Assembly: GCA_902728285.1 (NCBI GenBank)
Contig: CACVBU010000508.1
Coordinates: 1,302,769-1,366,768, forward strand
From: Clytia hemisphaerica
Taxonomy: Eukaryota; Cnidaria; Hydrozoa; Leptothecata; Clytiidae
Direction: 5' to 3'
Length of the DNA stretch: 64,000 nt
The notes beneath the pieces are model-generated. The model searched no databases. It was given only the letters and a program-made list of their open reading frames with translations, and was not told where the DNA came from. Below, one piece after another: positions 34,001-45,680 of this stretch (position 1 is the first letter of the stretch; every line of letters starts with the position of its first letter). The position numbers were made by a program, and so were the translations under genes.

Positions 34001-34936
34001 TGGTACTTTGGAATAATGTACTTTGAATCTTTGTAGCTTCGCAACATAATCATTGCTTTCGCGCATCTGCCAATTGGAATCAAGTTTCAACTTTCCAACA
34101 CGTATTTTGAATTCGTCAAGTCCACTGTAGCAGGGTGCTGGTTGAGGTACTGGAATTGAGTCCAGTGCTTCTTGATATTCTGCTCGTTTGTCTATTGAAG
34201 ACATAGATCGTTCCACAACCGATGTTTTCCTTCCAATTTTGGAAGGTAGATTCAATGTTGGCAAACAATTTTCACGAATAACAGTGTTTCGCACATGTGA
34301 ACAATAAAAATAGAGAAAAAACTAAGTTTCGTGGCCTTCAGTTCAGAAGAACTTTTATATGGTCTAATGATCAGTTAGAAAGTCACAACCGCCACTGAAT
34401 TTTAATGCTCTTAGCAAACAAAGTCATCCACATTACAAATGGCTTGCATTAACAAATAAAATAAGCCATTACACTTCCACTTCCAAGTAAGCCTCTTAAT
34501 CAACAGGAACTGATTAAAATGCAATTTTCCTTTCAGGAGAGTGGGAGGAAGTATCACTTAAACTTTGAGACAGCAATCTACCAAACACAGGCAGTGCAAA
34601 AATACAGAAATGTTTTTGTCGTAGTGAAAATAAAAGTAACAAGTGAAAATAAAAACAGTACAGTGAAGCAATGGTACACTTACAGTGATATAAATCTTCT
34701 TCTCTGAAATGCAGTCCACAAATGAAGACATTATTTTTTTCAATCATTGCTTGAAACCTTGCATCAACAACTCTATCTTTCGTTATGATGTTTAACATAT
34801 CTTTCCTCCATTTCTCCTGTCCATGTTTCTTTCCACTTGGTATTCTCATAATAGGAATATCTTTTTCGTTGCCATTTTTCTTGTTTTTGTTTCTGGATGT
34901 AGTACATCCAACAATAGAACAGTTTCCTCCAGTCAT
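31071..34936 (-). pseudogene. THAP-domain P-element-type transposase gene, decayed and lacking the C-terminal half
   Basis: Exons on minus: 34936-34684 begins with MTGGNCSIVGC and ends in VFICGLHFREEDLYH, a C2CH THAP zinc finger. A second spans about 34294-33849 (LPTLNLPSKIGRKTSV, then IPKYQIFIQDDLTYKI and RCYGWLLPS). The third, 32322-31900, has CTNC, SMTSPERLQA and a leucine-rich coiled coil. The fourth, 31744-31071, has FWEEQQRYLRTS, RYHPAIIKYCLSIAAKSSSA, ILIDEMKVQEDLVFDK and SDGASTNRKFVKMHSN: the RNase H-like core with the first two acidic positions. Lesions: a frame change near 34035 between KVHY and IIPKYQ, an in-frame TGA at 32140-32138, and no clear acceptor for exon 2. The C-terminal part with the last catalytic acid was not found, so the protein cannot transpose DNA. 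The THAP part may still be expressed. Confidence 0.75.
32809..33821. mobile_element. 1.0-kb foldback element with about 360-bp arms in a THAP-gene intron
   Basis: The arms (32809 to about 33170 and about 33462-33821) are inverted complements with a few differences. The ends read AAAGTCTGTCCA and TGGACAGACTTT with ATT outside both (32806-32808, 33822-33824). The central loop is about 290 bp. Open frames containing NYHWCKNDRYSISRKKAQF appear on both strands because of the palindrome and are not evidence of coding. Confidence 0.85.
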
Positions 34937-35509
34937 TTTGATCAATATATGCCAATTTTACTTCAAAACATCACACAACTTCCACTGAAGTCCGCCATTT
35001 TGAAATTTTCTATCCCACTCGCACGGCCTGGGCACTAATAAATTCAAATTGAAAGAGTTCGCGGGCCGGAAAACAATAGCGCTATTGTTCGTTTCCAGAC
35101 TAGTGTTTCTTTCATATGACTATGATTTTACATATTCTCACCCATGCTGAATTGAACCTTTAAATCAATAGAATGTTTATAATGTCGAAAAGATTTGGCT
35201 CACAAACTGTACAGTTTTTAGTTCTTGTCTACTCTTGCGCAAATGAAATTGGTATACTTCTTGAAATGTTCTTGAAATACAAATAACATAACTTAAACAC
35301 AAACTGAAGTGACCTTTTCCAAATTTAAATTAATTTTTAATCGACAGCTAATTATTGAGTAGTCGCGATTGTAAATGACATTACAGTACAGATTTCTGTA
35401 ATGTCATTTACACTCGAGACGACTATTCAATCTGACGATTAAAATGTCATTAAGATTTGGAAAAAGTAACTTCAGATTGTTTTGTGTTAAATAAAAATAG
35501 GAAAATAAC

Positions 35510-37574
35510 CTGGAGTTTTTGAATTATCTTGGGAGGCCCTTTTTTCTTCCCTTTCGTCATGATCATTTGTAGGTTGTTCACAACATGACTAAGCTTGCAG
35601 ATTTTACCTATGATAGAAAGAAAGAAAGGTATAAAAAAACTCTGTGTTGCTCTCATTAAAGGTGTTTCAAAACCATGCAAGTTTTCAAAGAAATTGCAAA
35701 TTGTATTTTGAAATAAGAGCCCTTTTTAGGTTTATTGGTCAAAATTTGAATTTTTTTCTCAAAGATTGAGAACTGACTCCCTAATAATTTAGCACATAAA
35801 GGTTGGAATGAAACGTTGAATTAAATAGGATTTTTTACCTGGTGGTTTACAATTCTTTTTTTGTATAGAAAAATAGATGACAGGATCAATAATCGAACGC
35901 AGTTTTGAATAACATAATCGAAGAGTATATGAAGAATAATTTATTACTAAGATTGTAAAGTACTTTTTATGAGCAAACAACCTCCTTTTAGGGCATTGCT
36001 GGAGGCTGAAAAAGTTGGTCCCAGGTTGCTTACTCTTTTGTGCTTAAATTGTAGAAGGGGGATCATTTTGCAATTATTGGAAAAGAAATCACCCCATATC
36101 ACTTTATAATGACCCCACCCCTATTTTATGACTTTCATGCTACGAAGTGCCGAAATTGGTCAAAAGCCTTTATTTTCCTTGGGATTTTTAGCAAAATCAG
36201 ACCAATAACACTTAATTATGACCCCCCATTTTATTGATTTTTATCTGAAGTACCCACGCCCTTCGTTTATTCCACCCCCTAGTTAAGCACAAAAGAGTGA
36301 ATCCAAAAGGAATCAGTTAATTTATTAAAAAGGTTTTTTAAAATCATGATGATCATTTTAAAGTTTCTCAAGATTTTATTTTCTTGAAATTTTTCCCTGT
36401 AGGGGTCAAAATATATTTTTCTTGAAACGAGAATAACTTTCCTTTCAAATCAATAAATTTCTCAAAACCAGAAAACCTAAATCTTAAACTAGAAATATTT
36501 TTCCGACCGTTTATATTTTCTCAATAAGAGATTGTGAATTCTTAAAATAAGAATCATCTTCCTATGTAAGAATTTTTACAGTGTGCCATTCAAAATTTTT
36601 GAGACAACCCACTCGCGCAAAGCCATCTGCAATTAAAGAGTCTCTTGCCCGTTCGTAGTCCAGTTCCTTGTCATAATAATCCCTTGGCAAAGATTTCCCT
36701 AAGGATTGCATTGAAATTACAACCTTTGTCTAGCAGAATTGAAGAGCCAGAGCAAGTTTAACAAAGATAATAACAAGACAGAGATCATCAAAATATTTCT
36801 AACAGAAAATTAAACTAGAAAAATCAAAAGCTTTTAAGGACTACAAACTATATACCTATGTTTGGAAAATGCACACCCAGAAGTGAAACTACAAAAATTT
36901 TATCACTTACTCGAATTCGTTGAGTCTGAACCCAAAGCAAACTTGCGTGAGGTGTTAGAGTATCGAGGTTCTTGTGGAGTGTCGAGTTGGTCACATTCTA
37001 GAATATATAATTTAATATGTTTAGGAAATGGAACTGGGGCATAATTTTGGCTTCTGTCAAATTATACCTAAAAATTGTTCAACCAGTCGCCATCAAAGAA
37101 ACCTTAAATGAATTCACCAACATAAAATTTGATTTGATGAAAGTATGAATTTTGACATAGAATATTAAATAGATAATATGTACTCTTAGGTGCCAAATAA
37201 ACGGGGGGGTTCGAATAAACGGGGGGTTGGAAAATTTTTGAAATTTCAATAAACGGGGGGGACCTAATTGCCGGGGGGTTGGAAATTGTACTTATAAAAA
37301 CCCAAAAATAAGGTAAATATAGGCTAAAATCAGGCTTTTTGGAGCAAAATAAGGGGACTTCTTTTAGCCAACTGAAAATATTCTTTAAAATTAATAAACG
37401 GGGGGGTCCTAATAAGGTCCGGGGGGGTTGGAAAATTTTCGAAAAATTAACAAGCGGGGGGGACCGTTTATTTGGCACCTAAGAGTAATAGTGTGTTACC
37501 TTTAAGTTTATCTTTTATTTCTCTTTCATACTCTTCCTCGATTTCTTTGTAATCGGCTTTCTTCTTCAATTTGT
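35510..37574 (-). CDS. Unidentified multi-exon gene (five candidate exons)
   Basis: Candidate exons on minus are 37574-37500 (KKKADYKEIEEEYEREIKDK), 36997-36911 (CDQLDTPQEPRYSNTSRKFA), 36729-36580 (SLPRDYYDKELDYERARDSL, then ADGFARVGCLKNFEWH), 35998-35839 (QCPKRRLFAHKKYFTILVIN, then LRLCYSKLRSIIDPVIYFSI) and 35607-35510 (KICKLSHVVNNLQMIMTKGK). Phases agree between exons 1-2 and among exons 3-5; the 2-3 junction does not, so an exon may be missing. Composition and splice sites look real. I do not recognise the family. The 5' end and 3' end are not defined. It lies head-to-tail upstream of the THAP gene and might be another transposon-derived gene. Confidence 0.45.
37183..37485. mobile_element. 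TA-flanked MITE, CTCTTAGGTG family, copy 2
   Basis: The ends CTCTTAGGTGCCAAATAAAC and TTTATTTGGCACCTAAGAG are inverted, with TA outside both. The interior repeats AATAAACGGGGGG in direct orientation, giving poly-G runs. It lies in an intron of the unidentified minus-strand gene. GTTTATTTTGGATCCCAAGAGTA at about 39419 may be a solo end. Confidence 0.85.
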
Positions 37575-38497
37575 CTAGATAAAGTAAAAGGTTTTATCTT
37601 ATTACTTTTCGCATGTTATTTACATCCTTACGAAGTCCTTCTAAAGTGTCCCGTATTTATACTATCGTCCTAAGACGCGTAAAAAGAAAAGGCTTTCAAT
37701 AAGGTGCACAAAAAATTTCGGCCGAAAATTTGGAGATAAACATGATTTGTTTATTTGTTTATTTTGTGTTCATGTGACAAAAATTTAGGGTTAGGAACAT
37801 AATTTTGAGCATTTTAAAGGCTCTTTCGACGTAACACAGTTTTGAGGTTTTGGAAACTCTCAAACTCTCTCCAAAACAATCCAGATGCAAAGCAGAAGTG
37901 TTTTTGTGTTTGACTAAACCTCTCCGGGACTTTCAAAATCCTGGAAAACCACTATAAACGACTTGAGAAAGCGTAATTGCCGATTTTTCAAATTTTAAAC
38001 CATGTTTGATGCCAAAATACCTTCCTTAAATTAAGGACGTAATGTATATTTTGTAATTCTATGATAAAACAACACAATCTTTGTTTTGCTTATTTTAAGA
38101 AGAAACATTCTTGATTTAGGAAAATATTGATCTTTCATGAAAATAGGAATTTGCTGTGTAGAAAATTTTTGTACATAGATAACAAAAAAATTATCACAAC
38201 TTTTACCGCTTGAGATAAATGACAATCACTAAGGTTGAGTACATCCCTGCTTACACTGCTGTTTGATGAACATTGGTTTTTGTTCTACAAAAAATAAATC
38301 AATGAAACATCAAAATCGAAATGGACCTGTATAAATAAAAGACTAATTTAATCAGATTAATTTTCGTAAGATCAAAATTCCTTAGCCAAAAAAATTTGTG
38401 CAATTTCTCCGAAGAGTTTAAAAAACTTTTGGGTGGTGGACTTAGTTTCATGAATTAATCCAGTTTAAGTAGTATTTGCAGAGCAGTACCTTAAATA
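37575..38497. other. No gene recognised
   Basis: AT-rich sequence with short open frames only. Upstream exons or the promoter of the unidentified minus-strand gene could lie here, but none is evident. Confidence 0.3.
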
Positions 38498-39178
38498 CAG
38501 TGTGTTCCGCAAAAAAGTATACTCAAATAAATAAAGTCAACTTTTGAAATAAATGATGATCTGTTTTGAATGATTTTTAATACTACTGAAAGCACAGCTA
38601 TTCAGCTTTTTATACTGTCCAAATTTCATTTCGAAAAATTCTGCTTTAGTGAGATATGACGCTTTTACTACACCCTGTTGGAGTTTAAAAAAAGTCGAGA
38701 TGCACCATTTTTATTACCAAAGAGTTAATTAATTTTTGATTGACAGGTCTGTTTTTATGTCAATTTGATGAAACTTTGCATTTTGAAAGATTAACCTAAT
38801 GCAGCTTGGAAATTAATTATCTCATTAACAAAAGGCTTTTCCAAATGAATTCTTTCAGCAGTGGAAGGAAGAATGATTTTTCTTTCTTTTGCATTGAAAA
38901 TGTTTTTTTTTAAATCTTTCTTCCAATTTGAAATGAACGTTACTTTTTAGTGAAGTAATTATGAAAAAATTTACTTGATCTCGATGTTTAAAATCTACAC
39001 CTTTGCTTACTTATGACTTGATATCTTTTAAATCGAAAATTCTCTTGCAATGAATTTTCGACCACAAAAAGCTTGATGGTTACGCTTTTAGCTTGTTTAA
39101 AAATTAAGCTTAATATATAGATAGTTTTTTCAGAGCTACACTTTACTTTTTGAGTATACTTTTTTGCGGAACACACTG
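38498..39178. mobile_element. Mariner-like non-autonomous element (681 bp)
   Basis: Ends are CAGTGTGTTCCGCAAAAAAG and its complement CTTTTTTGCGGAACACACTG, followed inward by TATACTCAAA / TTTGAGTATA. TA flanks both ends. The CAGTGTGT-type end is typical of mariner. No transposase frame remains. Confidence 0.85.
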
Positions 39179-39749
39179 TAGATTATGACAAGCATTACAG
39201 AGAAACATAAAATGCCTCACATGATTGTAATTTTGAATGGCATTGAAGACAAGAAGACACTTTTTGAGGTCCTTTTTGTCTGGGAAAATTGTATCTTTCA
39301 ATAGATCAAACGTAATTTCCATTAAGTCCTCATCCTCTTCATATCCATGTTTTAAATAAATTTTAATTGTAGTTGAAATTTCAATAGAGCTGTGGGGGCT
39401 TGATGCTTATCTTGCCCCCCGTTTATTTTGGATCCCAAGAGTAGTCTTGTTTGAAAAGACATTCAGTGGGTCGTGATATTGCATCATCGTGGATAGTACA
39501 AACATACTTTTGAAAAAGTTTTAGGTGTCAATCACATACTAAGTTGTGTTTGCATCATTTCCAGTCCCCAAAAGTGAGTCAGTTGGTTGGCACTAAAATC
39601 CTCAGAAAGAAAAACAAAAAACAGTTGCATAGCGCTTTTTAAAGCAAAAAAAAATCAAAATGCTTTCCATCTGCAATTTCTCAAACACTGGATGATCAAA
39701 AATTGGATTTATTTCCCCATTTTTTCGAAAAAGCTTTCTCCTGGAAAAG

Positions 39750-40119
39750 CAGGGTGGCCAGTGATAATGGAAATACTTGAAAATACTTGAATATACTGGA
39801 AAAAAAATTGATACTTGATTATACTTACTATACTATATACTGGAAATGAAAATCTCTAGTACTGGAATATACTTGATTTTATCATTCATGATGCCGCGGT
39901 GGTCAAATCTTGGATTGGTGTCCAGCGCGGGATGACTCACCACCATTTTTCTTTACATTGTTTGTGAAATCTTAGTCGAGTATGTATTTGAATATACTTA
40001 TTTTTCTTAGTCCAAGATACTTGAAAATTTTGAAAATATACTTGAAAAAATGGAAAAAATGTGTAAAAATGTACTTGATTATACTGGAAATTGGATTCCC
40101 GAAATCGCTCGCCACCCTG
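39750..40119. mobile_element. hAT-like MITE, CAGGGTGGC ends
   Basis: The left end CAGGGTGGCCA and right end TCGCCACCCTG are inverted. The interior is built from ATACTTGAA and ATATACTGGAA units. The 8-bp flanks (TGGAAAAG, AAAAGGGA) are not identical, so the target duplication is unconfirmed. Confidence 0.6.
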
Positions 40120-40490
40120 AAAAGGGAAACAGATATTTCGGGGAAATGGGCTCGTTGGCTGCTTCTGTGTACATCATTCATTATAAACACCCAAATACAA
40201 GCTATATTTTCAAAAATGTGTCTGCAAACAAAAAGGGAATCAAAATAAACATAGAATTAGATTAGTAGACCAGCCAGACTCTCACATGATACAATTAATA
40301 ACTTTTTCCAATCGATGACCAAACAATAACCAATCCATGACCAATTCACAACCAATTGATAGATTGTAAATCGATTGATTCCAATAAGCAATAAGCGATA
40401 AACGATAAGCAATTGATAATAGGGTTTTAAAAGGGAGGCTCGATTGCCTTAATCGATTGATCGATTATTCATCCTTCGACTCTAGCTTCT

Positions 40491-40763
40491 TCAGAACATG
40501 CTCTCCACCTTTGTTTTTGAACAAGATTCACGACATGCAAAGGTGAACCCAGTAATTTTTGGGGTATATCCTTGTAGAGTAATATTGGACGGTGTCAAAT
40601 GATTATGCAAAACCCCCTTTGAAAATAGGTGATTGATACCATCGACAAGACCATTAATTCTTTCACGGAGTTCTACAAGGTGATCAACAACAATCAAAGT
40701 ACTCAATTGGCTATCAAATCTTTGAAGGGTTGTTAAGAAAGTGACCGAATACTCACAAATCAT
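40491..40763 (-). pseudogene. Protein-kinase-like fragment lacking catalytic residues
   Basis: A 90-codon minus frame contains ELRERINGLVDGINHLFSKG, VLHNHLTPSNITLQ and PKITGFTFACRE. This resembles the kinase catalytic segment (helix E, HRDLKPxN, DFG): H-N-H replaces HRD (residues 53-55), TPSN fits KPxN, and TGF (71-73) replaces DFG. With both aspartates missing it could not phosphorylate by the normal mechanism, so it is either a pseudokinase exon or a decayed copy. The N-lobe and substrate lobe were not found nearby. Confidence in the kinase assignment is modest. Confidence 0.35.
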
Positions 40764-40799
40764 TTTGGTACTTAAAATTTGATTGCTAATTGATAAGTG

Positions 40800-42305
40800 G
40801 TCATTCGATTACTTTGATTATTACCGAGATTTTACTTTGTTTATTGAATTTATTGCTTTAGAACCGTCTAAACAGTGAGGATTAGAAGGTCTGTATATAG
40901 ATAGACTAGCACATAGTCTCTTTTAGAATGCAGATCGCAACATAGATTCACAAAAACAAAATTTGCTTCATTAGGTTGAAGAAAACCTTTCATACCAGAT
41001 CATGCCTACTTACTGAATGTTGGGAGCTAGAGCAGCAGTAGATAAAGACCCAAGAACTGAAGAAATTCTAACCGATTCCGTATGAATTGCAAGGATAGAA
41101 ATCTAGTGTATTTTAGAAATATTATGTTTGGGAATATCTGAGCTTGATATTCCATCTCAAAATGAAGCATCGAAATTGTTATTAATTTTTGAACAAACAG
41201 TTGAATACCTTGAAAACATCTTGTTTTTTGTCTTGATCACAAATGTTTGTCTCCATATCGATCGTTTGCAAATGCCCCCCCTCCCCAGTGGAGGTTTTCA
41301 AAGGGGCAAAGGGTGCAAAAAGACACCTCTAATTACTTATTTCGGCGCCCCTTTGCTCTTTTACACCTTAGTTGTGGCAGTTTTCGGCCAAAAAGAGAGA
41401 AAATACTCAAAAAATTTCGTCCTTGCTTCGCTCGCGTTATTTTTAAAAAGAAATTTACTTTTCATAGGGGGCGCCAAAATCAAAATCTTCTAAAATTGCC
41501 TCCCCATGCTTAGTCGACCCACCACGCTAGCTATTGGCTTTGTACTGATGAACTTATTTTAAAGGTATGACGTTGGGCAGTTTTCGAAGCTTCTTTGATT
41601 TTCACCTTGTCTTTGAAGCTTCCAATCTTTCTTTTCTTCATAAAGAAGAGTTTGTACTTGAGCTTCTTACTCTGTAGCAGAAATCATGTAAATTTTGAGT
41701 CCAATTGTAGACATTTCGTCCAAATTTGCCAAAGCCTATTTCAACAATGGTTTTTATTTTAGTGGTAAAACAACCCTTTCAAACTGACGGTGATGCTGAT
41801 TGTGACATGTCTTTCCTTTTCCGGTGTTCTTTGTTTTCTCTTGGGTAATTGAGCTGAATTGAGTTGAGCGAATAAATCAGGTTTTGAGGTGTAGTTTAAG
41901 GAATATTAGATTCTTGATGCATTATCTTGTTTTTCGGTACAGTAATATCTTTTTCTCCAACTTTAAGACGCACTTGGAACGCAAACTTTTGTTTATTAAG
42001 TAAAAAGGGCAATTCGAGCCATGTAATGGTTTGTAAAAAGAACCGCCGAAAATACACAGTTAAAATGAATTAAAAAGAGGTTAAAGTTTTACTGAAACTA
42101 AACCATTTTAAATCATTGTATGTAGTGGGTGCCAAACGAAATAAATTTTTCATTTGCCAGCTATGCTTTAATCCAAACAATCTGTATTTAGGCAATCCAG
42201 AACTTGACTTAGTCTTAACTAAGGAACTACATGCACTTCTTAAATTTTCGGCTTTGTACCGAAGTATTAGTTGAAGTCAATATCATTTGCAATGTTAAGC
42301 AGTTA
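40800..42305. other. No gene recognised
   Basis: Open frames overlap CGCCCC/GGGGC-containing repeat-like sequence at 41270-41500 and have no recognisable domain. Confidence 0.35.
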
Positions 42306-42436
42306 TTGGACAAAGTCGAATCCAATATGCAAAAATATTGGGCGTGCGAGAAAAGATATTGGACGAGGCTTCGCCGAGTCCAATATCTTTTCTCGTAGCC
42401 CAATATTTTTGCATATTGGATGAGACTGCGTCCAAA
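42306..42436. repeat. Near-perfect 130-bp palindrome
   Basis: TCCAATATGCAAAAATATTG at 42321 is matched by CAATATTTTTGCATATTGGA ending at 42420, and GCGAGAAAAGATATTGGACG by its near complement. The centre is near GAGGCTTCGCCGAGTC (about 42365-42380). It could extrude a cruciform or be a small foldback element. Confidence 0.85.
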
Positions 42437-44968
42437 TAAATGGTTTATTATCCGTTCATCGCTAAAATATTTCTCGTTTTCAAACATAATTCCAATTTAT
42501 AAGCTCGTAAATCTGGTTTCTTGGTAGTTTTTTATTCAAAAGTCTTATTTTTATTTTGTGACGTAACGTCAAAAAGAAGATGCTCAATTGTCATTGAACT
42601 CGTTGTGTGACGTCAATTTTTGAAATATATAGCCCCCATGGAAGCTATATATTCAAAAATATTGGACAGCAAAGAAGCCAATCAAATGTCGCTATTTACT
42701 CGCGTCGGATAATAAATGTGATTATTAGGTAGTAAATTTTGACCTGTAAAATATTTGATGCTTTTGTTTTTTAATACTTTGTATTTCTTTTAATTTTATA
42801 ATTACGTATTTTTTAAATGATAATAAATTATGTTTTTTTCTCTAATTTATTTTTGCAGGCCAATCCTCAAAATCCTTATCGATTGTATCGTTCTACTTTC
42901 ATTTAAATAGCAGGCAATTTCTACTGACGTTCATATATTCATTTTTTAAATATTTAATTTCAGAAAAATAACAAGAAATAATCATAATAAAATAATGTGG
43001 TGTCCATAGAAGGATTTGATTTAAGGAACAATGATTTGTGGAAATGATGGTAAAGACCTGGAGACGCATTCTTTGGCATGTCAACTCCGTTGTGAAAAGT
43101 ATCATCATTTGTTTAATACGATTGTTTGTTCTACTGGTGGTGTCTATCATTCTACAGTGTGATGGTGTTAAAATAGGTAAACAATTCTTCAAATACTTTG
43201 AATTTTTTTTATTATTGTGAATTTGGAGCAGTGAATCTTGGTCTTTTATTCATTTTTCTTATTAACATATTGATAGCATTTATGTTGATTTATAAAGAAT
43301 GAAGATCTTGAAATGAAGTCATTTAGAGCATGAATTTGAGTATTATCTTTTATCCCTTCTTTCCTTAGGTTGGCCTACCCATTTGGTTTAGTAATATCTA
43401 AAGAAACTAGTTTTTGCTGTTTCGATTGCTGCTCTTTTGAGTGCTGTTTTGAAAGTGAAGAACCAATGAAAACGTTCATAATGATCTTGTTTTATAACTT
43501 CCATGGAAAAAATGGTAGGTGTCCCAACTAATGCTTTAAAAATTTTTATCCTGAAAATACGAAGGAAGAGAGTGATAATGTCACGGGGAGAAAGGGGATT
43601 GTCTCTTGAATAACAATAGATTTGTATTTGGGATCGAATCTGGAACCCAACGCTGGAAGAAGGGGAGAGCCTTTTGGGCATTGTAGAATTCAGGGCACAA
43701 GCATAAACTGACACTAGATGTAGTTAGCGACAAATTCGTTGTTGACTTCTTCAGTAATTAAAACATAACAATTAGCGATTGAAAATGTATTCAAATACAA
43801 TGTAATGTATTACTAGTTATTATTTATAATTGTAAGAAAATTACATGAGACTTTTTTGCCTAGCAATAAAAGCTGATGTTTCTCTCTTTATTCCCTCAGA
43901 TTAATAGATTTTTGTTCTCTTGGACGATGACCTTCTGGATCGCATTCCATTATCTCAGTTAAAGTCATAAATTGAAGAAATTGAACTTAGCTCAATATTA
44001 TACACATATTTGATACTTGGCCAGACTTGGTAATCGCTTGGATTATTGGAAAATATGGTTACGTCTTTAGTGTCATCCACACCAATGATGAATTTGAATC
44101 TAGCCTGCAGAAGAAAGCATGCTCTGGCATTATTGAATTTTGGTTTTGTAAGTTGACTTTGGTTTATCAACTAGGAATTTTTATATTCTGATATTTTAAT
44201 GTCCATTGGGCATTGGGAGATTGGGCTGAGCTGAAGGTTATTTTCTTTAAGGAATACAAATAAGGTACCGCTGCTGTAGTGAAAAGTTAATTACGTCTAA
44301 TCGAGTCCAAGTGATGGTTTTTCATAATCAGAAATTTGGAACATCGAACCAAATTAGCTTGCAAGTTCTAGTACGTTTTGGCTACTTGACAAATGTGGGG
44401 AAGACCAGTAGTGAGGTTACAATATAAATTAAAAAGGAACTAATTCGTAATGAATTTAAATATTATTTTATCTTGGATATCCTGCTAATGTTTCGACCCT
44501 CGGATTATCCATTGCCTATCTACCATCTGTTTTCTTGATAAAAACTTCACCGTGTGCTTTTGTTGAATAATTCTCGTTAGCCTATCATTAAGGTTCGTTG
44601 TTCGTTGTAGAAGCAGATATCAATTATTGAGTAAGGTCAGAAATCTCTTAAGATCAGAATTTTCTCTTGACTTAGCGAACTCTACTCGTGATTTTGCATG
44701 ATCATTTAATTGAAACCAAATCATCAATTGCAAAGTGTTTTACGGTTAGACCTTCCCTAAATGTCGGAAACTTCATCAAGAGGACTTCACTTTCCCATTC
44801 ACACCAATTCCTCCAATCAGAAGACGTAGAGGGATTAAGTATTAGACAGCTTGTACATCTTGCACCTTTTCTGATCGCCCTGTCTTCACCAGGGCAAAAC
44901 ATGCACCAAGTTCGTTTGTTGCCGCTCAACAAACATTTTGGCACAAAGAATTTACCCTTCCCAACTGA
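42437..44968. other. No gene recognised
   Basis: Several open frames of about 60-140 codons occur on both strands, but none carries a motif I recognise or clear splice-linked partners. Confidence 0.3.
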
Positions 44969-45680
44969 AATAATTCAATTATTCTACCTATTTTCAGTTC
45001 GATTAAGTCTAGTTTTTTTGTTTAGTTTTGCATTGTCTGAATGTTGTCGAAGATCATGTTCGAACGCCTTTCAAGGTTTTCTTTCTTTCGTCTTTTTATC
45101 CGCTCAAACTTAAATAATTCAATTATATTACCTATTCTCAGTTCGAAGTCTAGTTTTTTGTTTAGTTTTGCATCGTCTGGATTTTGACAAAGGCCAAGTT
45201 CAAACGACAACCTTGCTTATTCAAGGTTTTCTTTCTTTTATCTTTTTATCCGCTCAAACTTAAATAATTCAATTATATTACCTATTCTCAGTTCGAAGTC
45301 TAGTTTTTTGTTTAGTTTTGCATCGTCTGGATTTTGACAAAGGCCATGTTCAAACGCCAACCTTGCTTATTCAAGGTTTTCTTTCTTTTATCTTTTTATC
45401 CGCTCAAACTTAAATAATTCAATTCTATTACCTATTCTCAGTTCGAATTCTAGTTTTTTGTTTAGTTTTGCATCGTCTGGATTTTGACAAAGGCCATGTT
45501 CAAACGCCAACCTTGCTTATTCAAGGTTTTCTTTTTTTTATCTTTTTATCCGCTCAAACTTAAATAATATAATTATCTTACCTATTCTCAGTTCCATTAA
45601 ATCTAGTTTTTTGTTTAGTTTTGCATTGACTGGATTTTGACAAAGGCCATGTTCGAACGCCAACCTTGCTCGGGCGATGA
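44969..45680. repeat. 150-bp minisatellite, about 4.7 copies
   Basis: TCAAGGTTTTCTTTCTTT recurs at 45072, 45222, 45372 and 45522 (period 150 bp), with partial units at both edges. Each unit includes CTCAAACTTAAATAATTCAA and TAGTTTTTTGTTTAGTTTTG. Units differ by few substitutions, so the array is recent. Confidence 0.95.
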
